Origin: Manduca sexta | Lineage: Eukaryota; Arthropoda; Insecta; Lepidoptera; Sphingidae | Assembly: GCF_014839805.1 (NCBI RefSeq) | Contig: NC_051117.1 | Span: 3,410,001-3,474,000, forward strand | Direction: 5' to 3' | Length of the DNA stretch: 64,000 nucleotides | Shown: one piece after another, positions 1 through 12,725 of the stretch | Position numbering within the stretch: position 1 is the stretch's first letter | How the letters are laid out: every line of letters starts with the position of its first letter | The notes under the pieces: model-generated | Database searches by the model: none | Seen by the model: the letters and a program-made list of their open reading frames with translations, nothing else | Told to the model about the DNA's origin: nothing | Program-made: the position numbers and the translations under genes

Positions 1-455
1 ATCTGAAACCTCTTAAACTCATAATCCTCATATCATGTGCCGTGTTCAATCTATTTACATCATACCGGTGCACAACTAAGCTCTTTACATTATATTTGTA
101 TCCAGCCGAATGAGAAGTGTCAAGTCGGGCAGGTCACTCACCTGTTACTTAGTATTAAACAATTCGACTGCCCATAAACATCTGCAACGCAAATAAGAAC
201 TTTAATTACATAGCCTCTGCAAGGGATAGCACTGAGCCATAATGCATGTCTATTAATCAGCATTCCCAGCAGCTACCATAGCTACTATTAGCATTAAACC
301 AAAGTACTATAATGCTTTTACATTACTGCTTGGCTACAGATATTTACAGTTGAGGTGTCAAAAATGAATCACGCGTTCGGGATCCTATTTTTTTCTTTTA
401 GTATTTAAAATTATAATTGAGAAATTAGTAAATATATTTGGAGGTTTATTAGAAA
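1..455. other. AT-rich DNA without recognisable gene
   Basis: No open frame with coding character, RNA gene or repeat that I recognise is visible here. The stretch could be intronic or intergenic. Confidence 0.5.
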
Positions 456-700
456 TATAATAATATCAGCCCCGTATTATATAATTATTACCCTCTGCTG
501 TGCACGGGTCTCCTCTGCTACTGCGAGAGTTTTAGGCCATAGTCCACTGCGCTAGCTTATTACAGGTTGACCTACTTCTCAGTTCTCTTGGCTTGGTAAT
601 TATTTTTTAAGAATTCTCAGGTACATGTTGGGTTCCTCACGATGTTTTTCTTCACCGTTAAAACAAAGAATAATTGATAAACAATACACACGTCAAATCG
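456..700 (-). repeat. SINE-like repeat family C, decayed copy
   Basis: The reverse strand carries the family-C signature: a TCACGATG-type block, a block meaning 'cccgtgca...agcagaggg' and an ending in the CAGGGCTGATATTATTA type, here as 'aataatatcagccccgtatt' on the plus strand. Better copies lie at 49134 and 63462. Those have a tRNA-like promoter box (GCAGGTTCAAATCC) near the start, so the family is probably a tRNA-derived SINE. This copy is diverged and lacks a clear head. Confidence 0.6.
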
Positions 701-1610
701 ATAAAAAAAAAATAACCGCCTTAAAAATAATAAATAATTTCACATAACAGGTATACACTGGATACCAATATTGTAGTCGGTGACTAATTAAATATGCTAG
801 ATAAGCTAATCAAATAAATTAACAAATTGATAAAGAAAATGTCTTTTCGAGACCAAACGACACAATACAATTGGTACAATATATTTTCTTAGAGCTTCGC
901 TAAAAACCCGAATTTCACGGTCTCAAATCTGTCTGTAGCGGCAAGAAAATCTGACGCAACCACGAGAAATAGCTAATAGGATAGGTTTATTTATATATTG
1001 GTATTGCCACATTGTACATGATATGATAACAGTTCAGGTAATTATATTGGACTTTACATAATATTATTATAGCATAGTAACATAAAATGTTATGGAATAC
1101 ATTATTATCATTTGTACAGTAGGAGCCACAGCCAAATCGTTACACAAATACTGCACAAATCTGGATTCAGACGTGAATACACAAATCATCTAGAAACAGG
1201 CACAAGACCACGCAAGTTCAATTGACAAACTTGGCCACTGTTTCTCAGAAGAGGCGCTCTGTATACTGATCTTAACTTGGGTAGAAGGATATAAAAAAAA
1301 TATAGATTTTTTTTTATAAATACCATAATTTTTATTATTCTTTGAAGGGACTATTACGCGGTCGCATCCGCGAGCATAACCTAATACCTCTGTAACTTAT
1401 AATACACAATGTTGTATGAATTGGACGAGGAAAACTTGTTTGTGTTAATAACATGAATAATATCGTGAGTTTTATTGTTTTCTTGAGTACCTACACCGCT
1501 TGTTGACATCACGAAACAGAATGACGTGGAATATTCAGCACAATGAATAAATAAATCACAGTTTCCTTCCTAATCTAATTCCAATCTTAACGGAGATCAC
1601 CCAAGTTTTT
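701..1610. other. AT-rich DNA, no gene seen
   Basis: Short A/T runs and no coding frame or splice-bounded exon candidate. Nothing else recognised. Confidence 0.5.
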
Positions 1611-1700
1611 TTATTGCATTAAATGACGAGACGAGCTTGCCGGTCGTCTGATGGTACCTGATGGACCTACTACCAGTAAAAAGTACGCAGGAAATTTTAT
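1611..1700 (+). repeat. Repeat family D, 5' fragment
   Basis: The segment 'atgacgagacgagcttgccg' followed by a GTCTGATGG block matches the start of the repeats at 43584 and 60700. Only the first ~90 bp are present. Confidence 0.55.
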
Positions 1701-1708
1701 ATTATACA

Positions 1709-1982
1709 GATGTGTGCGCACTCAGATGCACTCTCTATTTCTTCACACTCATAGTCCAGTAAGAGGGTAATCCGACATGACCTGAGAGAGATCAGACACA
1801 AGACTAACAACTTTAAGGGCTTTCCACGGCACGGGGATATCATAACGCCAACTTCCTTACTCCGAGCTGCGACTGAGTCATTTTAAGATGGAAAAACCCA
1901 GTGACATTTTGGCTCGTCCCGTGATTCGAACCCACGACCTTAGCGCGGTACTCGTACTCGTGTATAATTACGCCACCGAGAC
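1709..1982 (-). repeat. tRNA-derived SINE family A
   Basis: Read on the minus strand it starts with CTCGGTGGCGTAATTATA, a tRNA-like A box, and then an internal B box (GGTTCGAATCAC). The body continues with GTCACTGGGTTTTTCC, an AAGTTGGCGTTATG block and a CACATC...GTGTGATGTG-like 3' part. The same order is found at 11358, 44612 and 54247. This copy is diverged and full-length or nearly so. Confidence 0.75.
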
Positions 1983-2094
1983 AATAAAAAATAGATCACT
2001 ATTGACATTTCAAACATTAATTATAATATTATAATATAAAAATAATTTGTTTTTTGGTTAGTTTATGTGCTGCCATACCGTTCAATCGATCGAC

Positions 2095-2545
2095 ATAAAA
2101 CTTAGTACAGGTGACTATTACGTGACAATTCACTTGGCAGACGGGACGTCCCCGCTAATCTCCGGTACCGACTGTTTTTATGCGGCACGGCAGAGTGATC
2201 CCACTGTACGGTGCATCTGATGGTAATTAGGGTGGGGTGTTGAAACTGTATCGTAGTAAAGAGTATAAACCAAACAATAACAACCAATGTGAGCTAGTAC
2301 TGGCAGTATGCCGCTTTGAATTTAGAAATTATATACTTCTCTTTTGTCGTTGTCTAGTCTTTACTGTTCTCAATAAATCCACTAATCGTTTTACAATCCT
2401 AAGTTATTTCTTTCATAATCCATCATGGGGTCCAGATACAATATCGACTGACGAGAGCCGATTACCGTTCGCCAGTCGACACAATTATGCCGGCCTGTTT
2501 GAAAACAGATACACACAGGCACGTGGCACTTTGGCGTGTTTTACG
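2095..2545 (+). repeat. Repeat family E, near-complete copy
   Basis: The diagnostic block 'gtcgacacaattatgccggc' followed by CTGTTTGAAAACAGATACAC recurs, in either orientation, at 55965, 57080 and 59030. The upstream part (a GTGATCCCACTG...CATCTGATGG block) is also shared with those copies. The mobile-element class is not clear to me. Confidence 0.6.
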
Positions 2546-3384
2546 ACTTGCGTACGGAGGTCTCTGTCCGAGCGGTTACAGATATCGTACCTCCTAACCG
2601 ATTTCAATGAAATTAGTGAATATTGTGCGATTTACTTAAATTAGCGATTTTATTAAAATCGGTTGGCTAGCTTGAAAGATAGAATAGTATTGGACCCAAT
2701 AGAAGGCGCTGTTATCGAGATTTGAAACGTTGATACGCATTCCATATAAAAAGTGGTCAACATACAAGGCGTTCTGTGGCAGGACATCTGCCTAGCTCTT
2801 CGTAATAAAAACATTTTGAATAACACTAAAAAACAAAAACTCACATGCATTGTATTTAGAAATAATTTTCACGTGTGATCGCCTTAATAAGTTGCTTTAA
2901 AAATTGAAAGTAAGTAACATGGAAGCTATCATCAGGGTGAGTCGAAGTCGGACCAACCTACCTCCCATGCTACTTTGATATTGTCTGTCTACTCATCAAT
3001 CTTAAATCTTGTAAATTACGTTCGCTAACCACTTTGATGCGGACCTAGACCGGGACCTTCGGGTGAGTAACAATAGCTAGGTGTCAGTAGTTCAGGGGGG
3101 CGAGGTAACATCTCCAATAATGAGGACAGTCAATAATAAACAATTATAAATAATTGCAGTTTTATCATGTAGTAGTAAAATATATTCCACAGTTTATGAA
3201 TTTTATGATATTTTACACGAGTGATAAAAATAAAAACAAACCAATGCTTAAGTGTAACCAACCGCCACATATATCTCGGCCTGATGGCTGTTCCATCACT
3301 AAGACAATATGTCTAGTGTTGCGATTATTAGGAACTTCTCGAAGACTTTCAGTCTTAACAACTAAACCCTAAACAAACATGTTT
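2546..3384. other. Non-coding DNA, nothing recognised
   Basis: Two short open frames (minus 2653-2850, plus 3154-3372) have no recognisable motif and no supporting splice context. I treat them as chance. Confidence 0.45.
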
Positions 3385-3470
3385 CCGTGTGACCGCCGGC
3401 GGCTCAGTCCCACGTCGGGCGCGCGTCGGCCCGAGCCCGCCCCGACACTATGACCGTCACACACGATCGC
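3385..3470. promoter_or_regulatory. GC-rich islet 1
   Basis: A sharply GC- and CpG-rich block (runs such as 'cgccggcggctcagtcccac' and 'gggcgcgcgtcggcccgagc') in AT-rich surroundings. In this kind of insect genome such islets often mark promoters, 5' exons or enhancers. No coding frame is supported. Confidence 0.3.
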
Positions 3471-4234
3471 CTCCACCTCTATTATTGTGTTCAACAAAAA
3501 CCCAAGCAAATACGTCCTTTATTTTTAATTTTATTGCAACATAAATGTACTGGCATGTAGTTCGAGCCGCAACCTCCGCCGCCGCATCACTTCTCGCCTA
3601 ACTGGGGGAAAACAGGTTAATTAGGTATCTAGAGTTGCGCATTTTTTCCTTTTTCATCTTGTTCTATCGGTGTTAGCAGTATTATTGCCACTACACTAAG
3701 TATTTTTGCGCGTGCAAGTGAATCACATCCGCGCCCATGACTCTTCAGTAGTTACTGCATCGTGTCGTTGTGTTACAACATATACCGTATCCACTTTGAC
3801 GCACATACATCATACAAGGTCAAATCGTGAAACACTTATATAGTGTTATTATTAGTTTTTATGACAGGCCGCCTGTCATAATTTTGTAGGTTCCGTCTCA
3901 GTGGAATCATAATATAATCAATATATTAAAGTGTTGCTCGACTCGTTGGGAATGGAATCTAGGACCACTCAAGGTTTTGGCTCTAATTCCGCGCGATCAT
4001 ACAACTTAATTGTGCATTATTAATTTAAATACAAGAAACTAGGAAAAAGCAACGTTTATAAAACAGTACTTTTAAAATGTATAATCTTATGAATATTATG
4101 CTAGGTAGGTGTATTAGAAGTGGTATAGGTTTGAATTGCGCGATAATTTATTTTATTTTATTGATCAGTTAGAATTTAAGTGCAATAAACAATTGCAGCG
4201 TTTATCCTCGAATGAGCATGAGTTAGTGTGGTGG

Positions 4235-4345
4235 TCGTGCGGTGAGCGGACCGAAGCTGTTAGTATCGTGCGAGCATCGCCGTGCCGACGTGAGAGCCGA
4301 TCATCCAGCAACCTCTGCGGCGCCCAAGCCCGTCACCCACAGCTG
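4235..4345. promoter_or_regulatory. GC-rich islet 2
   Basis: A CpG-rich block of about 110 bp. An open frame crosses it on the plus strand (4136-4348) but its composition is not protein-like. It could be an untranslated exon or regulatory DNA; no direct evidence of function. Confidence 0.25.
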
Positions 4346-4964
4346 TAGGTCTATGCAGTATCAGGAACTACTCAGAACATTTATAAAAAATTAGCAACGG
4401 ATTTAAATATAAGTTAAATTTCTGTTTCGCATCTCATGCAGCCTAACTGTGCTGATATTGAGGTGCAAGGCTTATGAATTGGACCACGAACATACCACGC
4501 AGAGTCAATGCAAGTTAGTGGGTCGCTATTGCTTCGATGTTGTTCGCTAGACGCCGAAAATTTCAGTATTAAACAACCCCCAGATGCTGTTAACTTGTTG
4601 CCGAAAATACAATTATATTCCGAAGTTATTCAAGAAACTGCTAGTTTTATAGTATTGTAGTGTTTCTAGACAAGTTGCCAGGATCTGTGCGGCACTCCCG
4701 GCTCACCGGGTCTCTTCCGAACAGGGTTATGTGATAACGTAATACAGTTGCAACAAAGAATGTTCAGAAAAAACACATCTAAGTAGTGCAAATTATCACT
4801 AGTAACATGATAACACTGGTTTGTTTTCTGTGGCGGGTACGACTTGTAAACAATAAAAGTAAAGTAATGTTTACTATCTGCGGTGGCTCGTAATTGGCTT
4901 ATTTATTGTATTCATTTCGTCCTATATTTGTTTGTTTTTGATAGCCGTGAGCCATCCAAATATA

Positions 4965-4986
4965 ATAAAAAAAAAAAAAAAAAAAA
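4965..4986. repeat. Poly(A) tract
   Basis: About 20 consecutive A residues, possibly the tail of an old retroposed copy. No body was identified upstream. Confidence 0.7.
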
Positions 4987-6439
4987 TACGAATATATACA
5001 TTATGAGATATCTCTCTTACTCGCTGACTTTTTACAATATAGGTATTATACAGTGAGTCACTTGATACATATTTAAATAAATAGAATTGAACATTTACCG
5101 CTTAGATTAATGCCTGACTTACGAGTTTAACGTATTACTTACATAATATGGTAAGTATAAACAAACAAATATAGGAAAACAATGTTCATCTTCGATGATC
5201 CCGTGATTAATTAGATGTGTTTTATATTAACTCGCATGTAAATGCAATGTAAACATATAAATACACATTGAAAGAAGTTGACATTCTCTCATGTTTTAAT
5301 AATTTCCTATTAACCCGTATATAAAGTTCAATTAGTTTTTGCAGCCAGTTTTCTTATGTTATGATTCTTGTTTTGCGAATATTGCGCAAGGAATAATATA
5401 GATCTCGTTGATTGGGGAAGGTCTGCTCTGCGGTCGCAGCTTGCAGGTACCGCATTAGATATTCAATTATCACTCGCGTCGGCGACATCACCAACATATA
5501 AATAATAATAGATGCCGCTTATACTTTACTTCGCATATGTGTTATACAAAACAGTCCGCTTTACCAAAAATATAAATTTTTTAATTATAATCGAATGCAA
5601 TTTTTTTCGGTAAGTGAAGAAAATATTTCGTATTGTTGATCACGCGATAGTGTTGACGACGGACACCGTCGACTCTAAATTCACGGATCTATTACATCAT
5701 CATCACGTCGATCGGCAGTTGATGGATAACAATCGTCCATTTAGTAATCGCATGCGTGTCAAGTAACTCGTCTGTAGTTGTACACAATATGCCGTACAAT
5801 TGTTGCATTTGTATGCCGACATTAAATTAGGGTCTCCTTATCAACATAGTCTCTGTCGATCAGTAGAAAGTTAGCACACACATGTGTACTGTGAACTGAG
5901 GCGGCAGTGGACTGAGCTCACTGTTCATGTCTAGTCGCCATGACAGATAGCATTGAAAAGCTGACCGCAATCTTTATTGGCATTCTATAGCAGCGTTTAC
6001 GAAGATTGTGGGTAACTATGCGCAATAAAAACATAATTGTAACATCAGTACACGAGCTCTTATAACAGTGTTGGCAGAGATGCAAATAAATGCACCCAGC
6101 GTTAGTTGCGCTTGTAATATGTCCGTTTAGTAATATCCCAAACTAGAGAAACTACCCAGTACCTACGTAATGCGCGATGCTGGCACGGAACTGACGCATT
6201 ACTGGTAATTATTAATCGCCCGATTTGGGCATCCATCGCAGGATTTCACTGATTCCGCTTGATAGATATTACATAATAAATTTGATTCACCTACTTAGTT
6301 TCATAGTAAGTATGTTGCTACTAAACCCATCAGGCTTAACCCGTGAACTTACCAATACTATACGATCATCAGTGTGTAATTATAATAATAACATGTAAGT
6401 ATATTAATAAGCGTTACGTTTAGTAGGGCGGTGATATAG

Positions 6440-6800
6440 CTTAGTGCCACGTGTACCGGTGAGTCGCTGGTGAAGCGTCACCCCTCTCCGCGCGGTGGCG
6501 GTGCAAGGTCGAGGTCGCCGCGCCGCTGTCCGCCGCCATTCACCACTGCCCGGCGTGGAGTGTCTTCGTGTAGCCGTGCCGTGGCAGAGCCCCTCGTCAG
6601 ATCAGTTGTGAGCGCGCCGAGAGCGCCGAGCAGTGCTCGACGAGCGTCGCACGAGGCGCGACCGCATTCCTGCCGCGCCGCCTCCGCGCGCCCGCTCAAG
6701 GTCACTGACAGGCCCTCCGCCGCCGCGCACCCGCCCCGCACCCGCCCCGCATTCATCCCGCACGTGACCCCAGTCAGTGCAATGCAGTGCACTCGCTCAG
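6440..6800. promoter_or_regulatory. GC-rich islet 3, largest, with FTZ-F1/ERR-type site
   Basis: This is the longest CpG-rich block in the window, about 360 bp. It contains CACGTG E-boxes near 6449 and 6771, and a perfect extended nuclear-receptor half-site TCAAGGTCA at 6696-6704, the consensus for monomeric FTZ-F1 or ERR binding. A GTGAGT donor-like site follows CACGTGTACCG at about 6460. Open frames cross it on both strands (6470-6838 and 6478-6876), but their Arg/Ser/Pro/Ala bias follows base composition rather than a protein family. I infer a promoter or 5' non-coding exon; function is unproven. Confidence 0.35.
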
Positions 6801-7374
6801 TATATCTTAACAAGCTTCTCTTAACAGTATCATATTGAGCGCGCGTCTTTCGACCACCACCACGGTGCGCACACACCTACGTCATTATAATAATATGTTG
6901 TTACTACACTTACTCCATCCATGTGGCGTATGGTCATAATATTAGACTTATAGCATTTCATAGCAACAGCATTGTAGGGTCATATGGTTACTGCGTACAT
7001 ACGTCAGGAGTCAGGAGATGAGGGGATGACACGGAAAATTCGGTTAACGTTAGCTTACTTACTTATTACGTATTAAGTAAGTATGTTATTTGCAATCCTA
7101 TATATGTGTATATAGTCGCACATATTTCGTGGTCGACCTTCATATAGGTAAACATTACTAAAGAAGCATTTTGAATTATTAAGTATATGCCAACTTAAAG
7201 GCTCATCGGAATCGCGTTTGCGATGCAGGCGATAGCTAATTACCTAATTGCGCTGCTGATAGCGGCCGCCGATATGCCGGCATTGTGTAACGCGTGCCAC
7301 TAATGCGGTGGAATTTCCGATTGTGCAACTGATATCCCCGATCTCTCCGTCCTTAACACCGAAGCACCAAGTGC

Positions 7375-7475
7375 TGCCACCCGCCGCGCCGTGAGGAGCC
7401 CGCACTCAGTGAGCGAGCGCGCTCCTCGTCACCGCAGGACTCGTGACTCGCCACCGACGCTTACAGCCAGCACCT
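7375..7475. promoter_or_regulatory. GC-rich islet 4
   Basis: A CpG-rich stretch with 'cacccgccgcgccgtgagga' and 'gagcgagcgcgctcctcgtc'. It belongs to the same cluster of islets as 6440-6800. No coding frame. Confidence 0.25.
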
Positions 7476-7834
7476 AACTTATTTTCGTAGTTCTTCCAAG
7501 TACGACGTGCGACCCGTTGCCTTGCTGGCATGCAGAAAAAAACTTGGCGCACTGAGGGTCCAAAGTCATTTTAATGTCACATGCGATGAAACATAATTAT
7601 TACGACCCTCACATAGACGACTGCTAATAGTTTAGTCCAATAATATAATGACTTCTTATGTTTTGAAACATTATATAGCAAGGTGGAGTTAAATGCTTAT
7701 ACAAGGAAGCTTGTGTGTTTATATCGACGGCGTATTACGAGTGTTCTGCTGGGTGTTAGTTACTGGTAATTGTAACAATTGTAATCGAGTAATGTGTAGA
7801 AGCGTGTAATGAGTAATCCGTGACGGTGGTGTTT

Positions 7835-7915
7835 TGTTTTCCGCGCGGCGTCATTCAGAAAGTGGCGCGCGGCGTTATGTAACCGGCGCGAATTCAGAAT
7901 GAAGCCCCATTACAC
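7835..7915. promoter_or_regulatory. GC-rich islet 5
   Basis: The repeated GCGCGGCG-type words ('ccgcgcggcgtcattcagaa' and 'ggcgcgcggcgttatgtaac') make a short local duplication, the two parts about 25 bp apart, each followed by a similar GAATTCAGAA/CATTCAGAA word. Possibly regulatory. Confidence 0.25.
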
Positions 7916-9154
7916 TGTTCTCCATAGGTATAGGTAATTAAATATAAAAAAATCGTAAAAAAAGTAGTTTATTTGACCATTTCTCTTTACGAATTACGGC
8001 GTAACAAAAATAAATGTCTATATCCTACACACCGCTTAACAATGTCATTGGCTTTTAAAATTATTTGATTGTGAAGAAATTATAGTTATTAGTTTATAAG
8101 CGTTAACACAATAATTAGCTATTCAAACAAACAATGCCTCGCGTTCTATCAATTGCAAAAACCTTGAAATGGCAGGCACTTGTGAACGATTTTACAATGT
8201 TTAGTAATAGTTAAACCCTACAACATTTTAGAGCATGACTGTCACGTATCATGATATTAAAATGACCGACATTTAATTTAATCGGTTAACTATACAATTA
8301 TCGATAAATCTCGCATTGTAGAGTAGTATATTACGCACCTCGGAAGAAAAGTAGAACACACTCACCCGCGGATTATCACTAGAGTTATGTGATTTCATTT
8401 TCTATTGTAATTAAACGTTATTTCAAAATTAATAAAAAATGAACTGATCTCGTGTATCGTGTCATACACGCTTTGATAACCACACGGTTGCTAGGTTACC
8501 GGGAAGTAATAGGTCGTGTTGGCGGGAGAGAATGGGTCGCTTTTGTTCCTCGTACCAGGGACTAAAAGCGAACTTTTCATCAAGGTAGGAAAAAAAGTTA
8601 TTAATCACCCATGAATCATAAATCATTTGTTGTTTACATTGAGTTAAATAGTTACTTATCTAGACTTGGTTTCCTGTCTCCTGCCTCGTACTTCGTGTCC
8701 CTAACTTTAATGTACTGTCAAGGGTCAGATCACGGACCTACTCGATATGGGACTACAAATATGTTTTACCAAAATGATAGATTGCGCAATATTAGCAACG
8801 ATATTTTTTTTGATTTACAACAAAGCAGAACAAACGAGTGATTCATTTATAAGCCTTGGATTAAGGTACATATGTGTGTTTAAAAATTCTACTTAATGTA
8901 TGAACAATGAGATCACTAACTACAAGCAGTAGATGTTTCTACACAAGGTCGTGACGTGATTCAAACTTTGTGTTTATAAGTAAGTACTAGACGCCAGAGG
9001 AAGAAGAAAGTCCATCATAAAAATATTGCATTATTTAGTAGAGTATTTCGGACTCAATAGTAATGTAGAATGTAGACAAATATCAGGTACACGAGCATGA
9101 CTTTAGTTCAAATAAAATATTTACTCCACGTTTGCGTGGGCTTGTACCATGCAC

Positions 9155-10020
9155 TCGTGAGCCTGCCGCGGGCGCCGCCATTCTGTCGCGGTCCTGCCAC
9201 GCTATATTTGCCCAGCGAGCACCGCACGCTTGGTGTTACATCTCTCTGGGTACCTACACACATCTCTCTGGGCTCAACATGATAATATTATACTTTATTG
9301 TAGAATGTAGATTGTGGCGATTTGGAACTTGTCCGTGGGACTAGTTAAAAGTACCTTGACTAGTGGGACCTTTTGAGTTTCAAGTATTGAACACTATACT
9401 GTTCAGCATTCAAGACGCGCCTAATCACAGCGCAGCATACAGTTACATGGCGCGGTGCGGCAGCGCGGCGGCGCGGCGGCACGGTGCGGCGTGCGTGCGC
9501 AATGTGTCGGGGGTGCTAACTGCCAACTCGGGTCACACCGAGTTATCAACCTCGAAACAATTTAGCGAGAGGTATTTATAACGGCTCGCGGCATGTGTGA
9601 AGTGCGCGGTGATGTCAACCGGCTCGGTACACACTGCGCTGTGCACACGGTGCGCGTGCCGGCGAGGGACCGGTGTAGAGGGTCGGGAGCGGGCGGTGAC
9701 ATTGAAAGCCCAAATCATTTCATACTTATTATAGTTTGATAAAGCTCAATTTAAGAATATTTCGCGAAAAGAAGAGTGAGTACCTACCTGCCTTAAACTA
9801 TATATCATTTCGGAGGTAACAGTGCATTGTATCGAAAAGTTCAGAAACATGTTACCTGGGTATTGATGTGTGCAATTAAAGCGATGGCGTGCCTTCAGGC
9901 TGCACGACACGACGCAGTTCGTTCAACTTGTTTGCATACGTGATACGCGTAGCTCGTGCCCGGCGCGTCCCGCCGCGCGCACCTCCTGCCTCCCCCGGGC
10001 CCGTCATGCAGCGACCCTAT
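9155..10020. promoter_or_regulatory. Cluster of GC-rich islets 6-8
   Basis: Three CpG-rich blocks (about 9155-9230, 9420-9700 and 9950-10020) are separated by AT-rich DNA. The middle one has GCGGCGCGGCGG-type triplet runs at about 9460-9490. Several overlapping short frames exist but none resembles a protein family. Regulatory or untranslated-exon DNA is the best guess. Confidence 0.25.
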
Positions 10021-10064
10021 GTACACGACAATATTTAAAACTGTTCAGTATAATCGATGTAGAT

Positions 10065-10228
10065 CAGTGGCGAAGCGTCCATACAACCCGATTCCTACCG
10101 GCTTCCCTTTTAGGTTTATTTACGTTTATGTTAGTTTTTGTTTTCTGTTCAATTGGCCGCAATATGTTAACCAAGGCATTTATTTTTGCCTCGGGTTACC
10201 TTTTGAAAAAAATCACCCTTCGCCACTG
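10065..10228. mobile_element. hAT-type MITE with 8-bp target duplication
   Basis: A 164-bp element begins CAGTGGCGAAGCG and ends CACCCTTCGCCACTG, giving terminal inverted repeats CAGTGGCGAAG. It is flanked by the perfect 8-bp duplication ATGTAGAT (10057-10064 and 10229-10236), the usual target length for hAT transposons. A related copy with its own 8-bp duplication lies at 41853-43508 and a decayed one near 40763. It has no coding capacity, so it is a non-autonomous element. Confidence 0.85.
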
Positions 10229-10932
10229 ATGTAGATACCTATTTATATATAATAGATAACATGTACCTCACATATACGATATCTAGAAAATACATACTGA
10301 TGCATTAATTGCGCTTTACAAGTAGTAAGTACTCACTTACGGCAACAAGTACTTACCTAATAATGTTGTAAAACTACGAGCAAACACAGCAAACTGCAAA
10401 TTACAGTACATAATATCAAAATGGTCGTAGATCGTAATTATAATATGACAATCATTTTTAATAAGGTCTTTTTTTTAATTGTTATAATAGTCTCAATATA
10501 CCTGTCTAGTTCTACATCTATACATGTTATAAAACAATGCCCCCAAAAGCTGTCTGTATGTAATCGATTATCTCGAAATCTACAGAACGGATTTTTGTAC
10601 AGTTTTTACTTAAAGTTAGTGCAATTATTGAGGAAGATTAAGTTTAATAGTTCATTACGATTTTATGTAAATGAACTGCAATATAACGGTTATTGTCGAA
10701 GAGGTCGCGTGGTTGTTAAATCTCGCCTACTGGGAGCTTTACTCGCGTGCGCCGCGTAAACCAGCAGAGATACATGAAAGTAATGTACTAGAGAATTGTA
10801 GATCTATAAAAATACTACAAAGTCCACGATAGCATGTCTGTATCTTTTATGGTTAACTCACAATAACTGCTTTAATGTTCAAAATTTGAATTAAAATTAT
10901 TACGCTATTTTCGAGGCGGTTTTCTATTGTTC

Positions 10933-11020
10933 AGTATTAATCCCTCTCAGTAGTAGAGGAGACCCGTGCTCAGCAGTGGGCAAGTATATTATACAGGGCT
11001 GATATTATTATTATTATTAA
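10933..11020 (+). repeat. SINE-like repeat family C, 3' fragment
   Basis: The 3' portion ('taatccctctcagtagtaga', GGAGACCCGTGC, ending CAGGGCTGATATTATTATT) is aligned by eye with the copies at 49134 and 63462. Confidence 0.7.
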
Positions 11021-11357
11021 TCATTATCTAAATAAAGGCATTCGTTAGCTTCGCCATTTAATATAAATCAAAATTGTCCTTTACATTATAGGAATCAAAT
11101 ATATGTACTTTAGAAGATATTATAGATTTAAAATTATATGCCACCAAAAATATTAGAAGGGCTTAACCTATTTTGATGGGACTTTCACTGTAAGATAGAT
11201 GTGGTTGTGGAGCAACATATAGGCTAGAATTCTTGCGGAGTCAGGAATTACGCGGGAAAAACTTTGTGACACACTGAATTCCACGCGAGCGAAGCTGCGG
11301 GCACAAGTAGTGGTATTAATATTATAAAATCACTCAATACGTTATGGTCCAGATCGA

Positions 11358-11695
11358 CCTCAGTCGTGGCGTAGTTTATTGAGTACGCAGTATAATTATC
11401 GTGCTGAGGTGCTGCGTTCGAAGCACAAGTCTAAACAGGAATACTTATAGGAAAAAAAAATGTGACTGTTTTTTCTCTCTTGATAATTACTCAGTCGTAG
11501 GCTCGGAACTTTGAGTCAGGAAGTTGGCTCTGTGCTACGTTCGTGTATCGGAAAGCACGCAAAGCTGTTGGTCCGGCGCCTGATTTCTCTTCGGTCATGT
11601 CGGATTGTCGTCTCACCAGACTTTGAGCGTGAAGGAACAGAGAGTGCATCTGTGTATTGCTCTCACACTTGTGCAGTATATCACCTGCGTTAGCA
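11358..11695 (+). repeat. tRNA-derived SINE family A
   Basis: It begins CCTCAGTCGTGGCGTAGTTT, a diverged tRNA-like head, and has the family-A body: a GTGACTGTTTTTTC block, GGAAGTTGGCTCTG, CGGAAAGCACGCAAAGC and a CATGTCGGATTGTCGTCTCA block. Roughly full-length but diverged from 44612. Confidence 0.75.
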
Positions 11696-11875
11696 GTGAT
11701 TTTCATTAAGTCATGACTTATGAAGCAGCACGTGCTCAGGCACGTGTCGCGCTACATTTTGCGGTACAATGTAAGGACTGGTATGATATTGTAGGTGCCG
11801 GCGCGACATGACCGGAATATACATAATATTTAATATAGATAATAATTTTAATTTCTTATGTTTACGCGAATTTTC

Positions 11876-12055
11876 GTCATTAAAACTAAACTATTTTTCG
11901 GATTTTATCGCGGTTTTTATATTTAAATACTCTTCCGACTTGTCGAAAACCGTGCCCGCAGTGACCACTAAGGCTGCAAAATCTACGAAACGAAACGAGA
12001 AAATTTAAATATAAAAACCGCGATAAAATCCGAAAAATAGTTTAATTTTAATGAC
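11876..12055. repeat. Hairpin: 53-bp inverted repeats
   Basis: The arm 11876-11928 (starting GTCATTAAAACTAAAC, ending TATATTTAAAT) is repeated in reverse complement at 12003-12055 with one mismatch that I can see. They are separated by a 74-bp loop. It may be a MITE or another foldback element. No clear target duplication was found. Confidence 0.8.
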
Positions 12056-12354
12056 TAATAATTTTGTTTACACGTCTCGTATTATCCTAAGGAAGTTATA
12101 GCATCCTTAAGAGTATTGAGTACTGAAGCGTGTGCCAGCGCCGGATAGAATCAAACCATTGTGCGCGGCTCGTGAAAAATTTCTCTTCCCATTGTTTTAT
12201 AAGATCGCATTGCTAATATAATTATATAAGTATTGGAACCCGAGCGCGTCGTTGCAGATTATTGGATATGTAGCCTGGCTAGTTCTGAACTACGTATTTT
12301 AGACGGCTCGTCGTGCGATTATCACTAATAGTATCGTTCGTTGCGGTGGTCACC

Positions 12355-12725
12355 GGTCAGCTGACGATGGGCACAGTTTGAACGCCACGTGGGGCTGCGG
12401 CGCACAGTCCGGCGGCGCAGGGGAACGGCGCGCGGTGAGGGGGGGTGTCGGTGACGCCACCGACGTCCTCGCGCCGATAGCTCGCAGCGTTCAGTGCGAT
12501 AGCGGCGTTATCTTGCGATAACAACACTCGGCAGTGGCGGCGCCGCGCGGTGGAGCCGCCCGTGACGAGCCACTGCCACAATAACACACAACAATACTAC
12601 ATGTATTATGTACGCTGCGCGAAGGTCACGTCGGCTCCGACCCGCCACAGCTCAGGGCCCGCCGGCGACACGCATCACCGGGCTCAGTACAGACGCGCTC
12701 CCACGGTCCGTGTACACTGACAGTA
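12355..12725. promoter_or_regulatory. GC-rich islet 9
   Basis: A CpG-rich segment of about 370 bp with a CACGTG word (near 12380) and an AAGGTCA half-site near 12624. A minus-strand open frame (12357-12587) crosses it without recognisable protein features. Likely non-coding regulatory or exon DNA. Confidence 0.25.

Noticed and set aside
6470..6876. Overlapping open frames on both strands in the largest GC islet
   Set aside because: Stop codons are rare simply because of high GC content. The residue bias follows base composition on both strands, and there is no domain or splice evidence.
12357..12587. Minus-strand open frame in a GC islet
   Set aside because: No family feature, no good start context and no continuing exon. 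Treated as composition effect.
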